Assembly (NCBI RefSeq): GCF_013376455.1
Contig: NZ_CP045504.1
Span: forward strand, 1,405,501-1,469,500
DNA: 64,000 nucleotides
Source of the DNA: Desulfolutivibrio sulfodismutans DSM 3696
GTDB taxonomy: Bacteria > Desulfobacterota > Desulfovibrionia > Desulfovibrionales > Desulfovibrionaceae
Reading direction: 5' to 3'
Numbering within the stretch: position 1 is the first letter of the stretch; every line of letters starts with the position of its first letter. The notes under the pieces are model-generated. The model was not told the DNA's origin, searched no databases, and saw nothing but the letters and a program-made list of their open reading frames with translations. Made by a program: the position numbers and the translations under genes. Shown piece after piece: positions 1 to 8,915 of the stretch.

Positions 1-558
1 GAGCAGCACCGCGTCCGGCCCCTTGCGGCCCATACCACGCATGTCCAGGATGCGCCGGGCGGCCTGCCGGGCCGATTCCCGGTCGCACACCGCGATCCCG
101 GTCAATTCCAGGGCCTCGGGCAGATTGGGGGTGACCAGGGCGGCCAGGGGGATCATGCATTCCCGCAGGGCGCTTACGGCCTCGGGCTCAAGCAGCCTGG
201 CCCCGGACTGGCTGACGCACACGGGATCGACCACCAGGGGGAAGCCCGCCCCGGCCAATCGCTCGGCCACGGCCTCAATGATGGGCGCGCAAAAAAGCAT
301 GCCGGTCTTGGCCGCCCGGATGGGAAAATCGGACAAGACGGCATCAAGCTGGGCGGCCGCGAACTCCGGCGGCGGGGCGTGGATGCCGGTGACCGCGGTG
401 GTGTTCTGGGCCGTCAGGGCGGTTATGACCGAAAGGCCGTAGGCCCCCTGCATCATGAAGGTCTTGAGGTCTGCCTGGATGCCCGCCCCGCCGCCGGAGT
501 CGGAACCGGCCACGGTCAGGACGCAGGGAGGGGACAACGTGGGTTGGATGCGGTTCAT
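1..558 (-). CDS. thiD: Hydroxymethylpyrimidine/phosphomethylpyrimidine kinase, 3' end outside window
   Basis: The 186 codons in the window read as ThiD, the cytoplasmic ribokinase-fold kinase that phosphorylates HMP and HMP-P for thiamine synthesis. The N-terminus shows the HMP-binding glycine-rich motif [18 protein letters not shown] and the family sequence AKTGMLF, and later VTPNLPEA. The ATG at 558 overlaps the TGA of the upstream YbhN-like gene by 4 bases (ATGA), so the two are probably translationally coupled. The gene runs off the left edge, so the C-terminal anion hole is not visible. Confidence 0.93.
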   Translation of the reverse strand, partial: MNRIQPTLSPPCVLTVAGSDSGGGAGIQADLKTFMMQGAYGLSVITALTAQNTTAVTGIHAPPPEFAAAQLDAVLSDFPIRAAKTGMLFCAPIIEAVAERLAGAGFPLVVDPVCVSQSGARLLEPEAVSALRECMIPLAALVTPNLPEALELTGIAVCDRESARQAARRILDMRGMGRKGPDAVLL

Positions 559-1526
559 GCGCCGGATTCCTCCTCAAGCCCTTCGTCGCTTTCACGAATC
601 TTTCTGATGCTTAAGCCGCTTCGGGCCAAAACCAGCACGCCCAGAAGCGTCACCGGGATGTATTGCAGCATGTGCAGCACCACACCGGCGGCCAGGGCCT
701 GCTCCTTGTCCACGCCGAAAAGTCCCAGGGCGAAGACCACCGCCGCCTCGAAGACCCCGAAGGCCCCGGGCGAGGACGGCATGGCCATGCCCAGGGCCGA
801 CAGGACGAAGACCGCCATGGCCTGCCCGGCCGTCAGGGGCAATTGGGCCGCCCACAACAGGAAAAAATAGGTGACGGCCGCATAGAGCAGCCAGCACAGG
901 GCCGTGTACAGCCCGAGCACGACCAAATAGCCCGGGGTCACCCCGTGCAGGATCTGCAGCTTGATGTCCGCCAAAAAGGCCGACAACCGGGCCGAGGGCA
1001 TGAGGTCGATGATCCGGCCCACCAGGTTCGGGAAGGCCCGGACCATGAACAGCGCCGCCCAGATGCCGCCCACCACGGCGGCCAGGGGCACGAAGGCCAG
1101 GTTGACCTTGAAATGGGCCGCCACCACAAGGCCCATGGCCAACAGGGCGTTGAGATCGAAAAAGCGCTCCCAAAAGACCATGGTCACGCCCTTGGACAGG
1201 GAAAAGCCGCCCGCCCGGCGCAGGTAAAAGGCCTTGGCCAACTCCCCGAGCTTGGCCGGGATGATGTTGTTGATGGCCATGCCCAGGAAAAAGGCCTTGG
1301 TGCACAGCCACACCCCGGCCGAATAGCCGGTGAGGAAGTTGAAGCGCAGGGCCATGGCCCCATAGCTCAAAAACGAAAAGGCCCCGGTGAAAAACAGCGG
1401 CCACAACGCGTAGCCGGACAAGGCCTGCCACAGGAGGGCGAAGTCGATCCCCCAGAAGGCGTAGACCAGACAGGCCGCCACCAGCCCGAAGCGCAGGGTG
1501 AAACTGACGGTTTTTTTTACGAGCAT
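555..1526 (-). CDS. YbhN/UPF0104-like integral membrane protein (lysylphosphatidylglycerol synthase TM-domain family)
   Basis: This 323-residue protein is almost entirely hydrophobic, with about seven to eight membrane segments. The patterns [21 protein letters not shown] near residue 90 and the later [21 protein letters not shown] are typical of the LPG_synthase_TM family (flippase domain of MprF and relatives). Members of this stand-alone family have been linked to lipid or glycan translocation, but no substrate can be read from the sequence. It overlaps thiD by 4 bases. There is no catalytic aminoacyl-transferase domain, so a full MprF function is excluded. Confidence 0.8.
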   Translation of the reverse strand: MLVKKTVSFTLRFGLVAACLVYAFWGIDFALLWQALSGYALWPLFFTGAFSFLSYGAMALRFNFLTGYSAGVWLCTKAFFLGMAINNIIPAKLGELAKAFYLRRAGGFSLSKGVTMVFWERFFDLNALLAMGLVVAAHFKVNLAFVPLAAVVGGIWAALFMVRAFPNLVGRIIDLMPSARLSAFLADIKLQILHGVTPGYLVVLGLYTALCWLLYAAVTYFFLLWAAQLPLTAGQAMAVFVLSALGMAMPSSPGAFGVFEAAVVFALGLFGVDKEQALAAGVVLHMLQYIPVTLLGVLVLARSGLSIRKIRESDEGLEEESGA

Positions 1527-1603
1527 GCGTCTTTTTCCGTGGATGCGGCGTCTCCGGGCATGGTTCTCCGGGAAACCGCCGCACCCCGGCTAGCGGTTTG
1601 GTT

Positions 1604-1664
1604 CTTAAAAAATACGCAGGCATTTTTAAGAAAAAATTGACTACAGACTGTTGCTTCAACAGTC
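1604..1664. repeat. Double-hairpin repeat, copy 1
   Basis: The 375-base gap between the YbhN-like gene and recD2 holds two related double hairpins. Copy 1 has an AT-rich palindrome at 1604-1630 (cttaaaaa ... tttttaag), then a perfect 8-bp stem at 1646-1664 (gactgttg-ctt-caacagtc). The order, spacing and loop sequences match copy 2 at 1813-1872. A further GC hairpin sits between them near 1784-1808 (gtgtgg/ccacac and gccac/gtggc). Both flanking genes are on the minus strand, so this may be the recD2 3' region or carry a small RNA. Confidence 0.5.
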
Positions 1665-1812
1665 ATGTCCGCCCAAGTCGAGGACACGGCCCTCATGTTG
1701 CGTTCGGTCATTTCCGTTATGGTCTGGCAAATAGCAACATCTTGAATTTCTGATTTTTCTTCACAAAAAAACAAAAAACGTCTTTGTGTGGACGCCACAC
1801 CAGTGGCGCCTC

Positions 1813-1872
1813 CTTGAAAAATACGCCCGTCTTTTTCAAGAAACAAAGTCTTTCATCCCGTTGTTTCAACGG
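1813..1872. repeat. Double-hairpin repeat, copy 2
   Basis: This copy has an AT-rich palindrome at 1813-1840 (cttgaaaaa ... tttttcaag) followed by ccgttg-ttt-caacgg at 1858-1872. It keeps the layout of copy 1 while stem bases differ in compensated pairs, for example cttaaaaa/tttttaag against cttgaaaaa/tttttcaag. That suggests the structure rather than the sequence is preserved. It ends about 30 bases beyond the recD2 stop codon. A short ccccTATCgggg hairpin at 1882-1893 lies between. Confidence 0.5.
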
Positions 1873-1901
1873 TCGCGTCCTCCCCTATCGGGGATGCGAC
1901 G

Positions 1902-4085
1902 CTAGCGGTTGAACTTCTCCTGGAGCCGGAAACGCAGATGCGTAAAACGCTTTTCAGACCCGGATTTGCCCAGGCCCACGGCCAGGGCCCGCTTGGGGGC
2001 GATGAGCACCGCAAGCTTTCTGGCCCGGGTCAGGGCGGTATAGATCAGGTTGCGCCGCAGCATGACGTAATGCTGGGTCAAAAGGGGCGTCACCACAGCC
2101 GGATATTCGCTGCCCTGGGACTTATGCACGCTTATGGCGTAGGCCGGGCTGAGTTCGTCCAGGTCCGTACGGTCATAGGCCACGTCCCGGCCGTCGAAAT
2201 CCACCAAAAGCTCCCCTTCCTCGGGGTCCACGGCGGTGATGAACCCCAGATCGCCGTTGAACACGTCTTTTTCATAGTTGTTGCGGGTCTGCAGCACCTT
2301 GTCCCCGCGCCGGAAAATCGTGTTGCCCCGGACGATCTCCGGGCCCGCAGGATTGAGCCTGGCGCGCAGGGCGTCGTTTAAGGCCATGGTCCCCACCTCG
2401 CCCTTGTGCATGGGCGAAAGCACCTGGATGTCGCGCACCGGATCGAAACCGAAGGACCGGGGAATGCGCTCGCTCACCAGTTCCACGATCTTGTCCTTGA
2501 CCGCCGCCGGATCGTCCATCTCCACCCAGAAAAAATCCGAGTCCTCGGGACGCTCCCGATCCTGCAGGGGGAACTGGCCGTCGTTGACGCGGTGGGAGTT
2601 GACCACGATCAGGCTTTTCTGGGCCTGCCGGTAAATATGGGTCAGGCGTTCGGCGGGCACGGCCTGGCTGTCCAGGATGTCGGCCAGGACGTTGCCCGGC
2701 CCGACAGACGGCAACTGGTTCACGTCCCCGACCAGGATCAGCCGCCCGGTCAGGGGCATGGCCCGAAGCATCTGGGCGCACAGCCGCACGTCGAGCATGG
2801 AGGCCTCATCCACCACCAGCGCGTCGGCCTTGAGCTTGTTGTCCTCGCTTAGGGCAAAGGAGCCGTCGGCAGAATATTGCAAGAGCCGGTGCAGGGTGGC
2901 CGCCGGGAATCCCGTGGCCTCGGACATGCGTTTGGCCGCCCGGCCGGTGGGCGCGGCAAGTTTGACTTTATGGCCGAGCTTGTCAAGGGCGCGCACCACC
3001 ATGCGGGTGATGGTGGTCTTGCCCGTGCCGGGACCGCCGGTGAGCACGAAGACCTTCTCCCCGATGGCCGTCTGCACGGCCCGGCGCTGCTCCTCGGAAA
3101 GCGTCAGCCCGGCCTCGGCCTCGATTTTCGGCAAAAGTCCCCGGGCCTTTTCCAAAACCCCGGTGCTGCCGCCGTGGGTGCACAGCCCCCACAGCCGGTC
3201 GGCGATTTCGCGCTCGTAGCCGTAGAGGTGATGCAGATAGACGGCCCGGGGGATGTCCTGCTCGGGAAGCGGACAGGTCTTGATGCGTTTTTTCTCTTCC
3301 AGGGCGGCCAGGGCGGACTCGAAGGTGATGGGATCGATCACGCCGTCGAGCATGCCCAGAATCCGTTCGTAGAGCTCCTCGGCCGGAAAAAACAGATGCC
3401 CCTGCTCGCTGGCCGTAAAAAGGGAGAACACCACGGCCGCCTCCACCCGGTCCCGGCTGCCGGGATCGAGCCCGAGCTTTAAGGCCATGCGGTCGGCGGT
3501 GCGAAACCCGATGCCGCGAATCTCGTAGATCAGGTCATAGGGATTGGCCTTGAGGCGGGCGATGGCGTCGTTGCCATAGAGCTTGAAAATCTTGCCGGCA
3601 TAGCCCGTGGAGATCTCGAAGGTCTGGAGAAAAAGGATAAGCGAACGCACCTCGCGGTGCTCGCTCCAGGAGGAGAGGATGCCCGAGAGCTTTTTTTTGC
3701 CCAGGCCCTCCACGCGCAGCAGCTTGTCCGGCTCGTTCTCCAGGATGTCCAGGACGCGCGCGCCGTACATGTCCACCATGCGCTCGGCCAACACCCCGCC
3801 CACGCCCTTGATCTGGCCCGAGGCCAGATAGCGCCGGATGCCGTTGACCGTGGCCGGCATGGACGAGACGGCGCTTTGCACCTGGAACTGGCGTCCGAAA
3901 CGGGGATGCTCGACCCACTGGCCGGTCAGGCGCACCATCTCGCCCGGGGCCAGCTTGGCCATGGCGCCCACGATGGACACCACCCCCGGTTCGCCCTTGG
4001 CCTTGACCCGGGCGACGAGATAGTTGGTCTCTTCACTGTAGTAGGTGATGCACTGCACCTCGGCCGCAATTTCCGTGACCGTCAC
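1902..4085 (-). CDS. recD2: RecD2-type ATP-dependent DNA helicase
   Basis: This 727-residue SF1B 5'-3' helicase belongs to the RecD2 branch found without RecBC. Visible parts are the N-terminal OB-like segment (ITYYSEETNYLVARV), helix-hairpin-helix repeats, Walker A LTGGPGTGKTTITR near residue 345, Walker B VVDEASMLD, and the C-terminal motif YAISVHKSQGSEYP. I place the start at the GTG at 4085 because it follows a good ribosome site (gaggggag, about 7 bases away). The longer frame to 4166 would begin inside a large hairpin and adds a Pro/Gly-rich tail with no family match. Its role is DNA repair; it lies downstream of recR and the porG-like gene. Confidence 0.92.
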   Translation of the reverse strand: MTVTEIAAEVQCITYYSEETNYLVARVKAKGEPGVVSIVGAMAKLAPGEMVRLTGQWVEHPRFGRQFQVQSAVSSMPATVNGIRRYLASGQIKGVGGVLAERMVDMYGARVLDILENEPDKLLRVEGLGKKKLSGILSSWSEHREVRSLILFLQTFEISTGYAGKIFKLYGNDAIARLKANPYDLIYEIRGIGFRTADRMALKLGLDPGSRDRVEAAVVFSLFTASEQGHLFFPAEELYERILGMLDGVIDPITFESALAALEEKKRIKTCPLPEQDIPRAVYLHHLYGYEREIADRLWGLCTHGGSTGVLEKARGLLPKIEAEAGLTLSEEQRRAVQTAIGEKVFVLTGGPGTGKTTITRMVVRALDKLGHKVKLAAPTGRAAKRMSEATGFPAATLHRLLQYSADGSFALSEDNKLKADALVVDEASMLDVRLCAQMLRAMPLTGRLILVGDVNQLPSVGPGNVLADILDSQAVPAERLTHIYRQAQKSLIVVNSHRVNDGQFPLQDRERPEDSDFFWVEMDDPAAVKDKIVELVSERIPRSFGFDPVRDIQVLSPMHKGEVGTMALNDALRARLNPAGPEIVRGNTIFRRGDKVLQTRNNYEKDVFNGDLGFITAVDPEEGELLVDFDGRDVAYDRTDLDELSPAYAISVHKSQGSEYPAVVTPLLTQHYVMLRRNLIYTALTRARKLAVLIAPKRALAVGLGKSGSEKRFTHLRFRLQEKFNR

Positions 4086-4162
4086 GCCCGGCGCTCCCCT
4101 CGCGTCACGGACGGGCGGCGGGGGCCCGCCGGGCACGCCCGGAGGCCCCCCGCACCCGCGCC

Positions 4163-4205
4163 GCACGATCCCCGGCGGCCGTCAAAACGGCTCCGGGGAT
4201 CGTGC
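4163..4205. terminator. Large hairpin between the porG-like gene and recD2
   Basis: A 13-bp perfect inverted repeat (gcacgatccccgg at 4163-4175, ccggggatcgtgc at 4193-4205) encloses a further cgg/ccg pairing. It lies just past the stop codon of the porG-like gene on the minus strand. No clear T run follows, so it may be a structured 3' end or an attenuator rather than a classical terminator. Confidence 0.5.
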
Positions 4206-4242
4206 AAGCGCGTCCCGCACATCCGCAACGTCACGACACGGC

Positions 4243-4788
4243 TCAGTTTTCCACCGTCTCGTTGTAAGCCCGTTCAAAGGCCTTGTAGTTTTTCGGCCCA
4301 AGCTTGGGGCCGAAGCGGTCGTCGATGACCTCGCGCATGGCCGCCAGAGGCAAAATGTCCGTGGCTTTGAGAAGCGCCCCGAGCATGGTGGTGTTGGTGA
4401 TGGCCACCCCAAGCTCCTCCAGGGCCACGGTCTGGGCGTCCACCTGGGCCACCGTGGGCCAGCCGTGCTTGGATTTGAGCGCGGGACCGCCCTCGGGGGA
4501 GTTGACCACCACCTTGCCGCCGTCTTTCAAGCCCTCGGCCACATTGACGATGTCCAGCAGGGTGGGGTCCAGAACCAAGACCACGTTGGGGCTGTATACC
4601 CGCTCGCGGATGCGGATGGGCTTGTCGTCCACGCGTACGAAGGCCACGACAGGCGCGCCGCGCCGTTCCGGCCCGAAGCTCGGAAAGGCCTGGGCGTACA
4701 TGCCCTGGGCGATGGCCGCCCGGGCCAGAAGCTCGGCCGACGTCACGCCGCCCTGGCCGCCGCGTCCATGAATCCTGATCTCGATCAT
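4243..4788 (-). CDS. 2-oxoacid:ferredoxin oxidoreductase gamma-type subunit
   Basis: This 181-residue protein matches the gamma domain of pyruvate/ketoisovalerate ferredoxin oxidoreductases (POR_gamma). It has IRIHGRGGQGGVTSAELLA at the start and FPSFGPERRGAPVVAF near residue 37. These enzymes oxidatively decarboxylate 2-oxoacids to acyl-CoA with ferredoxin as acceptor. The ATG at 4788 follows ggggggacgct; the 9-codon upstream extension is not needed. It sits 19 bases after recR, and no alpha, beta or delta subunit gene is in the window. IorB is an alternative because it has the same fold and size. Confidence 0.8.
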   Translation of the reverse strand: MIEIRIHGRGGQGGVTSAELLARAAIAQGMYAQAFPSFGPERRGAPVVAFVRVDDKPIRIRERVYSPNVVLVLDPTLLDIVNVAEGLKDGGKVVVNSPEGGPALKSKHGWPTVAQVDAQTVALEELGVAITNTTMLGALLKATDILPLAAMREVIDDRFGPKLGPKNYKAFERAYNETVEN

Positions 4789-4807
4789 AGCGTCCCCCCG
4801 ATTTGGT

Positions 4808-5413
4808 TCACACATCCTGCCGATAGCGCACTGACTGCTTCAGCGTCTCCCGATCCACGTACTTGACCTCGCTGCCCAGGGGAATCCCCTGGGCCAGCCG
4901 GGTCAGACGCACCCCGGGATGGTCCCTGGCCACCATGTTTTTTATATGCGAGGCCGTGGTTTCGGCCTGCAAGGTGGTGCCGAGCGCCAGGACCAGCTCA
5001 CGCACCTGCCCCTCGCGAAGCCTCTCGGCCAATCGCCCGAAGGCCAAATTTCCCGCGCCCACGCCTTCCAGGGGATCGAGCAGCCCGCCCAGGATCAGAT
5101 ACCGGCCCCGAAAGCCGCCGGCCTCCTCCAAAACGAGCACCGAGTCCCATTGCGACACCAGGCACAACTCCTCGTCGCCGCGCGTGGGGTCCGCGCACAC
5201 CGGACACACCTGGGTTTCGCTCAAGCCCCCGCACCGCGAACACAGGCACAACCGCTCCCGCAGATCGCCGATGCGCCGCCCCAGGTCCATGGTCCGTTCC
5301 CTGGGCCACTGCAAAAGGGTCATGGCCACCCGCAGGGCCGATTTCGGCCCAAGCCCCGGCAGCCGGGCCAACTCTTCCACCACGTCGGTCAGGGGCTTCG
5401 GCAGCCTGGCCAT
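4808..5413 (-). CDS. recR: Recombination protein RecR
   Basis: RecR is 201 residues here, the usual length. It shows the N-terminal helix-hairpin-helix (LARLPGLGPKSALRVA), a four-cysteine zinc site (CSRCGGLSETQVCPVC, near residues 58-73) and a Toprim domain with VLEEAGG in place of the more usual VVE pattern, ending in GSEVKYVDRETL. With RecF/RecO it loads RecA on gapped DNA. It is third in the common dnaX-ybaB-recR order, 66 bases after ybaB. Confidence 0.96.
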   Translation of the reverse strand: MARLPKPLTDVVEELARLPGLGPKSALRVAMTLLQWPRERTMDLGRRIGDLRERLCLCSRCGGLSETQVCPVCADPTRGDEELCLVSQWDSVLVLEEAGGFRGRYLILGGLLDPLEGVGAGNLAFGRLAERLREGQVRELVLALGTTLQAETTASHIKNMVARDHPGVRLTRLAQGIPLGSEVKYVDRETLKQSVRYRQDV

Positions 5414-5479
5414 GCGCCCCTACCCGTCCGTCCGGCTTTCGCGGCATCTGTGATCCATCATACCCCGGCCCGGTTCCAA

Positions 5480-5791
5480 TTAAAAGAGCCCGGGGATTTT
5501 CAGTCCGCCCGTGATCTGGCCCATTTCCGCCTCGGCCATCTCCTTGGACTTCTTCACCCCGTCGGCAACGGCGGCCACGATCAGATCCTGGAGCATCTCC
5601 ACATCCGTCGGGTCCACCACGGAGGCGTCGATGCGTAAGGCCTGCAGCTCGTTGGCGCCGTTGACCACGGCCACCACCATGCCGCCGCCGGAGGTGCCCT
5701 CGACGGTCCTGGCCGCCAGATCTTCCTGCACCTTGGCCATCTTTTTCTGCATGATCTGGGCCTGACGCACCAGATCGTTCATTCCTCTCAT
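5480..5791 (-). CDS. YbaB/EbfC family nucleoid-associated protein
   Basis: This 103-residue DNA-binding protein is of the YbaB/EbfC type, rich in Met/Lys/Gln at the N-terminus (MNDLVRQAQIMQKKMAKVQ) with the conserved GGGMVVAVVNG core. I chose the ATG at 5791 because ggagg lies 5 bases upstream; the internal ATG at 5782 has no suitable spacing. It lies between dnaX and recR, its near-universal position. The family forms dimers that bind DNA non-specifically or as a regulator. Confidence 0.93.
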   Translation of the reverse strand: MRGMNDLVRQAQIMQKKMAKVQEDLAARTVEGTSGGGMVVAVVNGANELQALRIDASVVDPTDVEMLQDLIVAAVADGVKKSKEMAEAEMGQITGGLKIPGLF

Positions 5792-5852
5792 GCGATCCTC
5801 CACCCGAGCGGCATTGCGCCCGGAATTATCACTACATTCAAATACCGGCGGG

Positions 5853-7727
5853 CTATCCGCGCGGCACAACGCCGATGACCTCGGCCCCGAAATCGGCCAT
5901 GGCCCGGCGCACCTCGGGACGTTCCAGGACATAGGCCTTCAGTTCCCCGTTCCCCGGCCGGGCCTCGCCGCCCGGCTCCTCCACGGACACGGCCGTGCCG
6001 GGTCCGAAATAGTCACTGGCCACCTGGGTGAGCTTGCGCAGGGCGTCGGGGCTTTTGAGCTGTTCCCGGTTGAACTCGTTGCCGCCGACCACCACCAGGG
6101 TTCCGGCCGGTCCCAGGTCCGGGGCAAAGCGCCCCCGGGCCTGCCGCAGGCCGTGAATCATGCCCAAGCCGCCCTTCCTGGCCGTATCGTAATATCTCAA
6201 AAAGCCCTCCCAGGTGGGCGGGCCCTTGGGACCGGACGACACGGCGGCCCCGGCCCGGCCATCCATAACCTCCGCCCCGTCGCGGATCGGCGGCAACGCG
6301 GCTTCGCCGTATGTCGCCCGGGCGTCGGCAGGCGGTTCGTCGTCAAAGGACGGGGGAGCGTCCTCAAACGCCGGGGGGGATTCGAGATCCTCGGGCGGCC
6401 CGGACGGCGGTTCCGGGCGACGCGGCGGCGACGCCTCGGCAGGGGGCGGCGGGGAGGCCATCCGGGTCGGCGCGCCGACCGGTCCCCGGGGCGCTTCGGC
6501 CCCATAGCGGCGCGGCCCCGGCCCGCCCGGCCCGCCACCCCGGGACGGTCCCGACGCCGACGTCGGGGCGGGGCCCGGACGCCCCCCGCCCGTAGCGCCC
6601 GGCCGGGCCTGGCCGATCTTGTCCAGGGCGACCAGGGACGGCAGGCAGGTCAGGTTGAGCAGCAAAAGCTCCAGGGCCAGGGACGGCTCCAGGCTGGTCA
6701 TGACCCGGCGCTGCCCTTCCAGGGTCATCTGCCAGTTGGCGTGGATATGCGTCAGGTCGAAGCGGTTCGCCGCCTCGAGCCAGCGCCCGGCCTCGTCCTC
6801 GGCCATCTCCACCAGGGACGCCCCGGAAAGGCCCGTCTGGCGCAGAAGAAACATGGTCCGCCAGGCCCCGGCCAGCTCCCGTAAAAAAAAGCCGATGTCC
6901 AGGCCCTTGCCCAAGACCTCGCGCAAAATGCCCAAGACCCCGGCGCAGTCGCCCTGGGCCATGGCCTCGACCATACCGAAAAACACGTCCTGCCCGGCCA
7001 ACCCCAGAACCCCCCGGGCGTCGGCCTCGGTCAGGCCATCGCCGCCCAGGGCCAGAACCTGTCCCAAAAGCGACATGCTGTCGCGCACGCTGCCCGCCCC
7101 GCGCCGGGCGATGAGCGCCACGGCCGAAGCCTCGTAGGCCACCCCCTCGCGGTCCAAAATCCCGCTCAGATGGGCGTCCAGCTCGGCCTGGGTCATGCGC
7201 TTGAACAGGTAGTGCTGGCAGCGGCTGACGATGGTGGCCGGAAATTTATGGGGCTCGGTGGTGGCCAGGATGAACGTCACCCGTCCCGGCGGCTCTTCCA
7301 GGGTTTTTAAAAGGGCGTTGAAAGCCGCCTTGGAGAGCATGTGGGCTTCGTCGATGATAAAGACCTTGTAGCGGCTTTGCAGCGGCGAATATCCCACGTC
7401 CTCCTTGAGGCGTCTGGCCTCGTCCACCCCGCCGTGGGTGGCGGCGTCGATCTCCACCACATCCGGGGAGATGCCCGCCGTGATCTGTCGACATTGCAGG
7501 CATTCGTTGCATGGCTCGGCGGCCGGGCCCCGTTCGCAGTTGAGCGCCTTGGCGAACACCCGGGCCAGGGTGGTCTTGCCCACCCCGCGCGTGCCGCTGA
7601 AAAGATACGCAGGCGCAACGCGGTCCTCGGCGGCGGCCCGGGACAGGATGCGCTTCACCGCCTCCTGGCCCGCAACCTCGCCGAAGCGCTGCGGACGGTA
7701 TTTAGTGGTCAGACTCGTGGTGGACAT
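5853..7727 (-). CDS. dnaX: DNA polymerase III subunits gamma/tau
   Basis: DnaX of 624 residues is the clamp-loader motor. The start TTKYRPQRFGEVAGQE is typical, with Walker A GTRGVGKTTLAR near residue 45, a zinc module (CNECLQCRQI), DEAHMLSKAAFNALLKTLEEPP as Walker B/arginine-finger region, and sensor 1 FILATTEPHKFP. A long Pro/Gly/Ala-rich linker (about residues 385-510) joins a C-terminal tau-like domain. The ATG at 7727 has ggag 8 bases upstream; the 17-codon longer frame is not needed. First gene of dnaX-ybaB-recR, after the ilvE terminator. Confidence 0.96.
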   Translation of the reverse strand: MSTTSLTTKYRPQRFGEVAGQEAVKRILSRAAAEDRVAPAYLFSGTRGVGKTTLARVFAKALNCERGPAAEPCNECLQCRQITAGISPDVVEIDAATHGGVDEARRLKEDVGYSPLQSRYKVFIIDEAHMLSKAAFNALLKTLEEPPGRVTFILATTEPHKFPATIVSRCQHYLFKRMTQAELDAHLSGILDREGVAYEASAVALIARRGAGSVRDSMSLLGQVLALGGDGLTEADARGVLGLAGQDVFFGMVEAMAQGDCAGVLGILREVLGKGLDIGFFLRELAGAWRTMFLLRQTGLSGASLVEMAEDEAGRWLEAANRFDLTHIHANWQMTLEGQRRVMTSLEPSLALELLLLNLTCLPSLVALDKIGQARPGATGGGRPGPAPTSASGPSRGGGPGGPGPRRYGAEAPRGPVGAPTRMASPPPPAEASPPRRPEPPSGPPEDLESPPAFEDAPPSFDDEPPADARATYGEAALPPIRDGAEVMDGRAGAAVSSGPKGPPTWEGFLRYYDTARKGGLGMIHGLRQARGRFAPDLGPAGTLVVVGGNEFNREQLKSPDALRKLTQVASDYFGPGTAVSVEEPGGEARPGNGELKAYVLERPEVRRAMADFGAEVIGVVPRG

Positions 7728-7743
7728 GCCGCTCCGTGCGGGG

Positions 7744-7771
7744 AAAAAAGGAGTGGGGCGCGCCCCACTCC
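7744..7771 (-). terminator. Rho-independent terminator of ilvE
   Basis: A perfect 22-base palindrome at 7750-7771 (ggagtggggcg/cgccccactcc) is followed on the minus strand by six T residues (7744-7749). It lies 12 bases after the ilvE stop codon and just before dnaX, so ilvE and dnaX are separate transcription units unless there is read-through. Confidence 0.9.
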
Positions 7772-7783
7772 TTCCCATGGATC

Positions 7784-8710
7784 CTACAGGCTGTAGCCAT
7801 CAAGCCAGGCGGCGTATTTGGGGTTCTCGCCCTTGACGACCTTGAAAAACTCGGTCTGGAGCCTCTTGGTCACCGGCCCGGCCTTGCCCGCGCCAACAAC
7901 CCGGCGATCCAGCTCGCGGATGGGGGTGATCTCGGCGGCGGTGCCGGAAAAAAAGGCCTCGTCGCTGACATAGACCTCGTCGCGAGTGAAAAGCTGCTCC
8001 ACCACCTCATACCCCAGATCCCGGGCCACGGCGATCAGGCTGTCCCGGGTGATTCCGGCCAGGATGGAGGTCAGGGGCGGGGTCTTGATGATCCCTTTTT
8101 TGACGATGAACACGTTTTCCCCGGAACCCTCGGAGACGAATCCCGTGGGGTCGAGCAGAAGGGCCTCGTCGTAGCCGTCGGCGATGGCCTCGGTCTTGGC
8201 CAGGACGGAATTGACGTAGTTGCCGCAGGCCTTGGCCTTGGTCATCATGACGTTGACGTGGTGCCGGGTGTAGCTCGAGGTACAGATGCGAATGCCCTTC
8301 TCCAGGGCCTCCGCGCCAAGATACGCCCCCCAGGGCCATACCGCGATGGCCACCTGGATGGGGTTTTTCCCGGGATGCACGCCCATGGCCTGGCCCGTGC
8401 CGATGAACGCCAGGGGCCGGATGTAGCCCTCGGCCAGCTTGTTGGCCTTGAGGGTGTCCAGGATGGCCGTGACGATCTCGTCCTGGGAATACGGAATGGT
8501 CATGCCCACGATCTTGGCCGAACCGAAGAGGCGGTCCACATGCTCCTTGAGGCGAAACACCGCCGAGCCGCCGTTTACGGTCTTATAGGCCCGGATGCCC
8601 TCGAACACGCCCACGCCGTAGTGCAGGGTGTGCGTCATGACATGGACCTGGGCCTCGTTCCACGGAACCAGTTTGCCGTCAAACCAGATCAAATCCGTCT
8701 GAATCCCCAT
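7784..8710 (-). CDS. ilvE: Branched-chain amino acid aminotransferase
   Basis: This 308-residue class IV PLP enzyme moves amino groups between glutamate and the keto acids of Leu, Ile and Val. Recognisable motifs are the N-terminal [14 protein letters not shown], the PLP-lysine region [20 protein letters not shown] near residue 160, the ELLL-type [21 protein letters not shown] and the C-terminal GTAAEITPI. Length and motif order match IlvE rather than D-amino-acid aminotransferase. It is monocistronic with its own strong terminator. Confidence 0.95.
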   Translation of the reverse strand: MGIQTDLIWFDGKLVPWNEAQVHVMTHTLHYGVGVFEGIRAYKTVNGGSAVFRLKEHVDRLFGSAKIVGMTIPYSQDEIVTAILDTLKANKLAEGYIRPLAFIGTGQAMGVHPGKNPIQVAIAVWPWGAYLGAEALEKGIRICTSSYTRHHVNVMMTKAKACGNYVNSVLAKTEAIADGYDEALLLDPTGFVSEGSGENVFIVKKGIIKTPPLTSILAGITRDSLIAVARDLGYEVVEQLFTRDEVYVSDEAFFSGTAAEITPIRELDRRVVGAGKAGPVTKRLQTEFFKVVKGENPKYAAWLDGYSL

Positions 8711-8915
8711 CTCCCACCTCGTTTTTCCTGCCGTGCCCCGGGCTGGGGCCAGACCCCGGGAATCGGAGCCCTCCTGCGGCGCAGGGTAAGAGTGGGAGGC
8801 TAAAAAAATCCCCCTTGCAGGTCAAGCAAACCCTGTTTATGGGAAAAACTTCCCATTGACCGCCCCCCCCTTTTCCGGGGCGCACGACACCGCAAAGGAC
8901 AGACGCAGCCCACGC

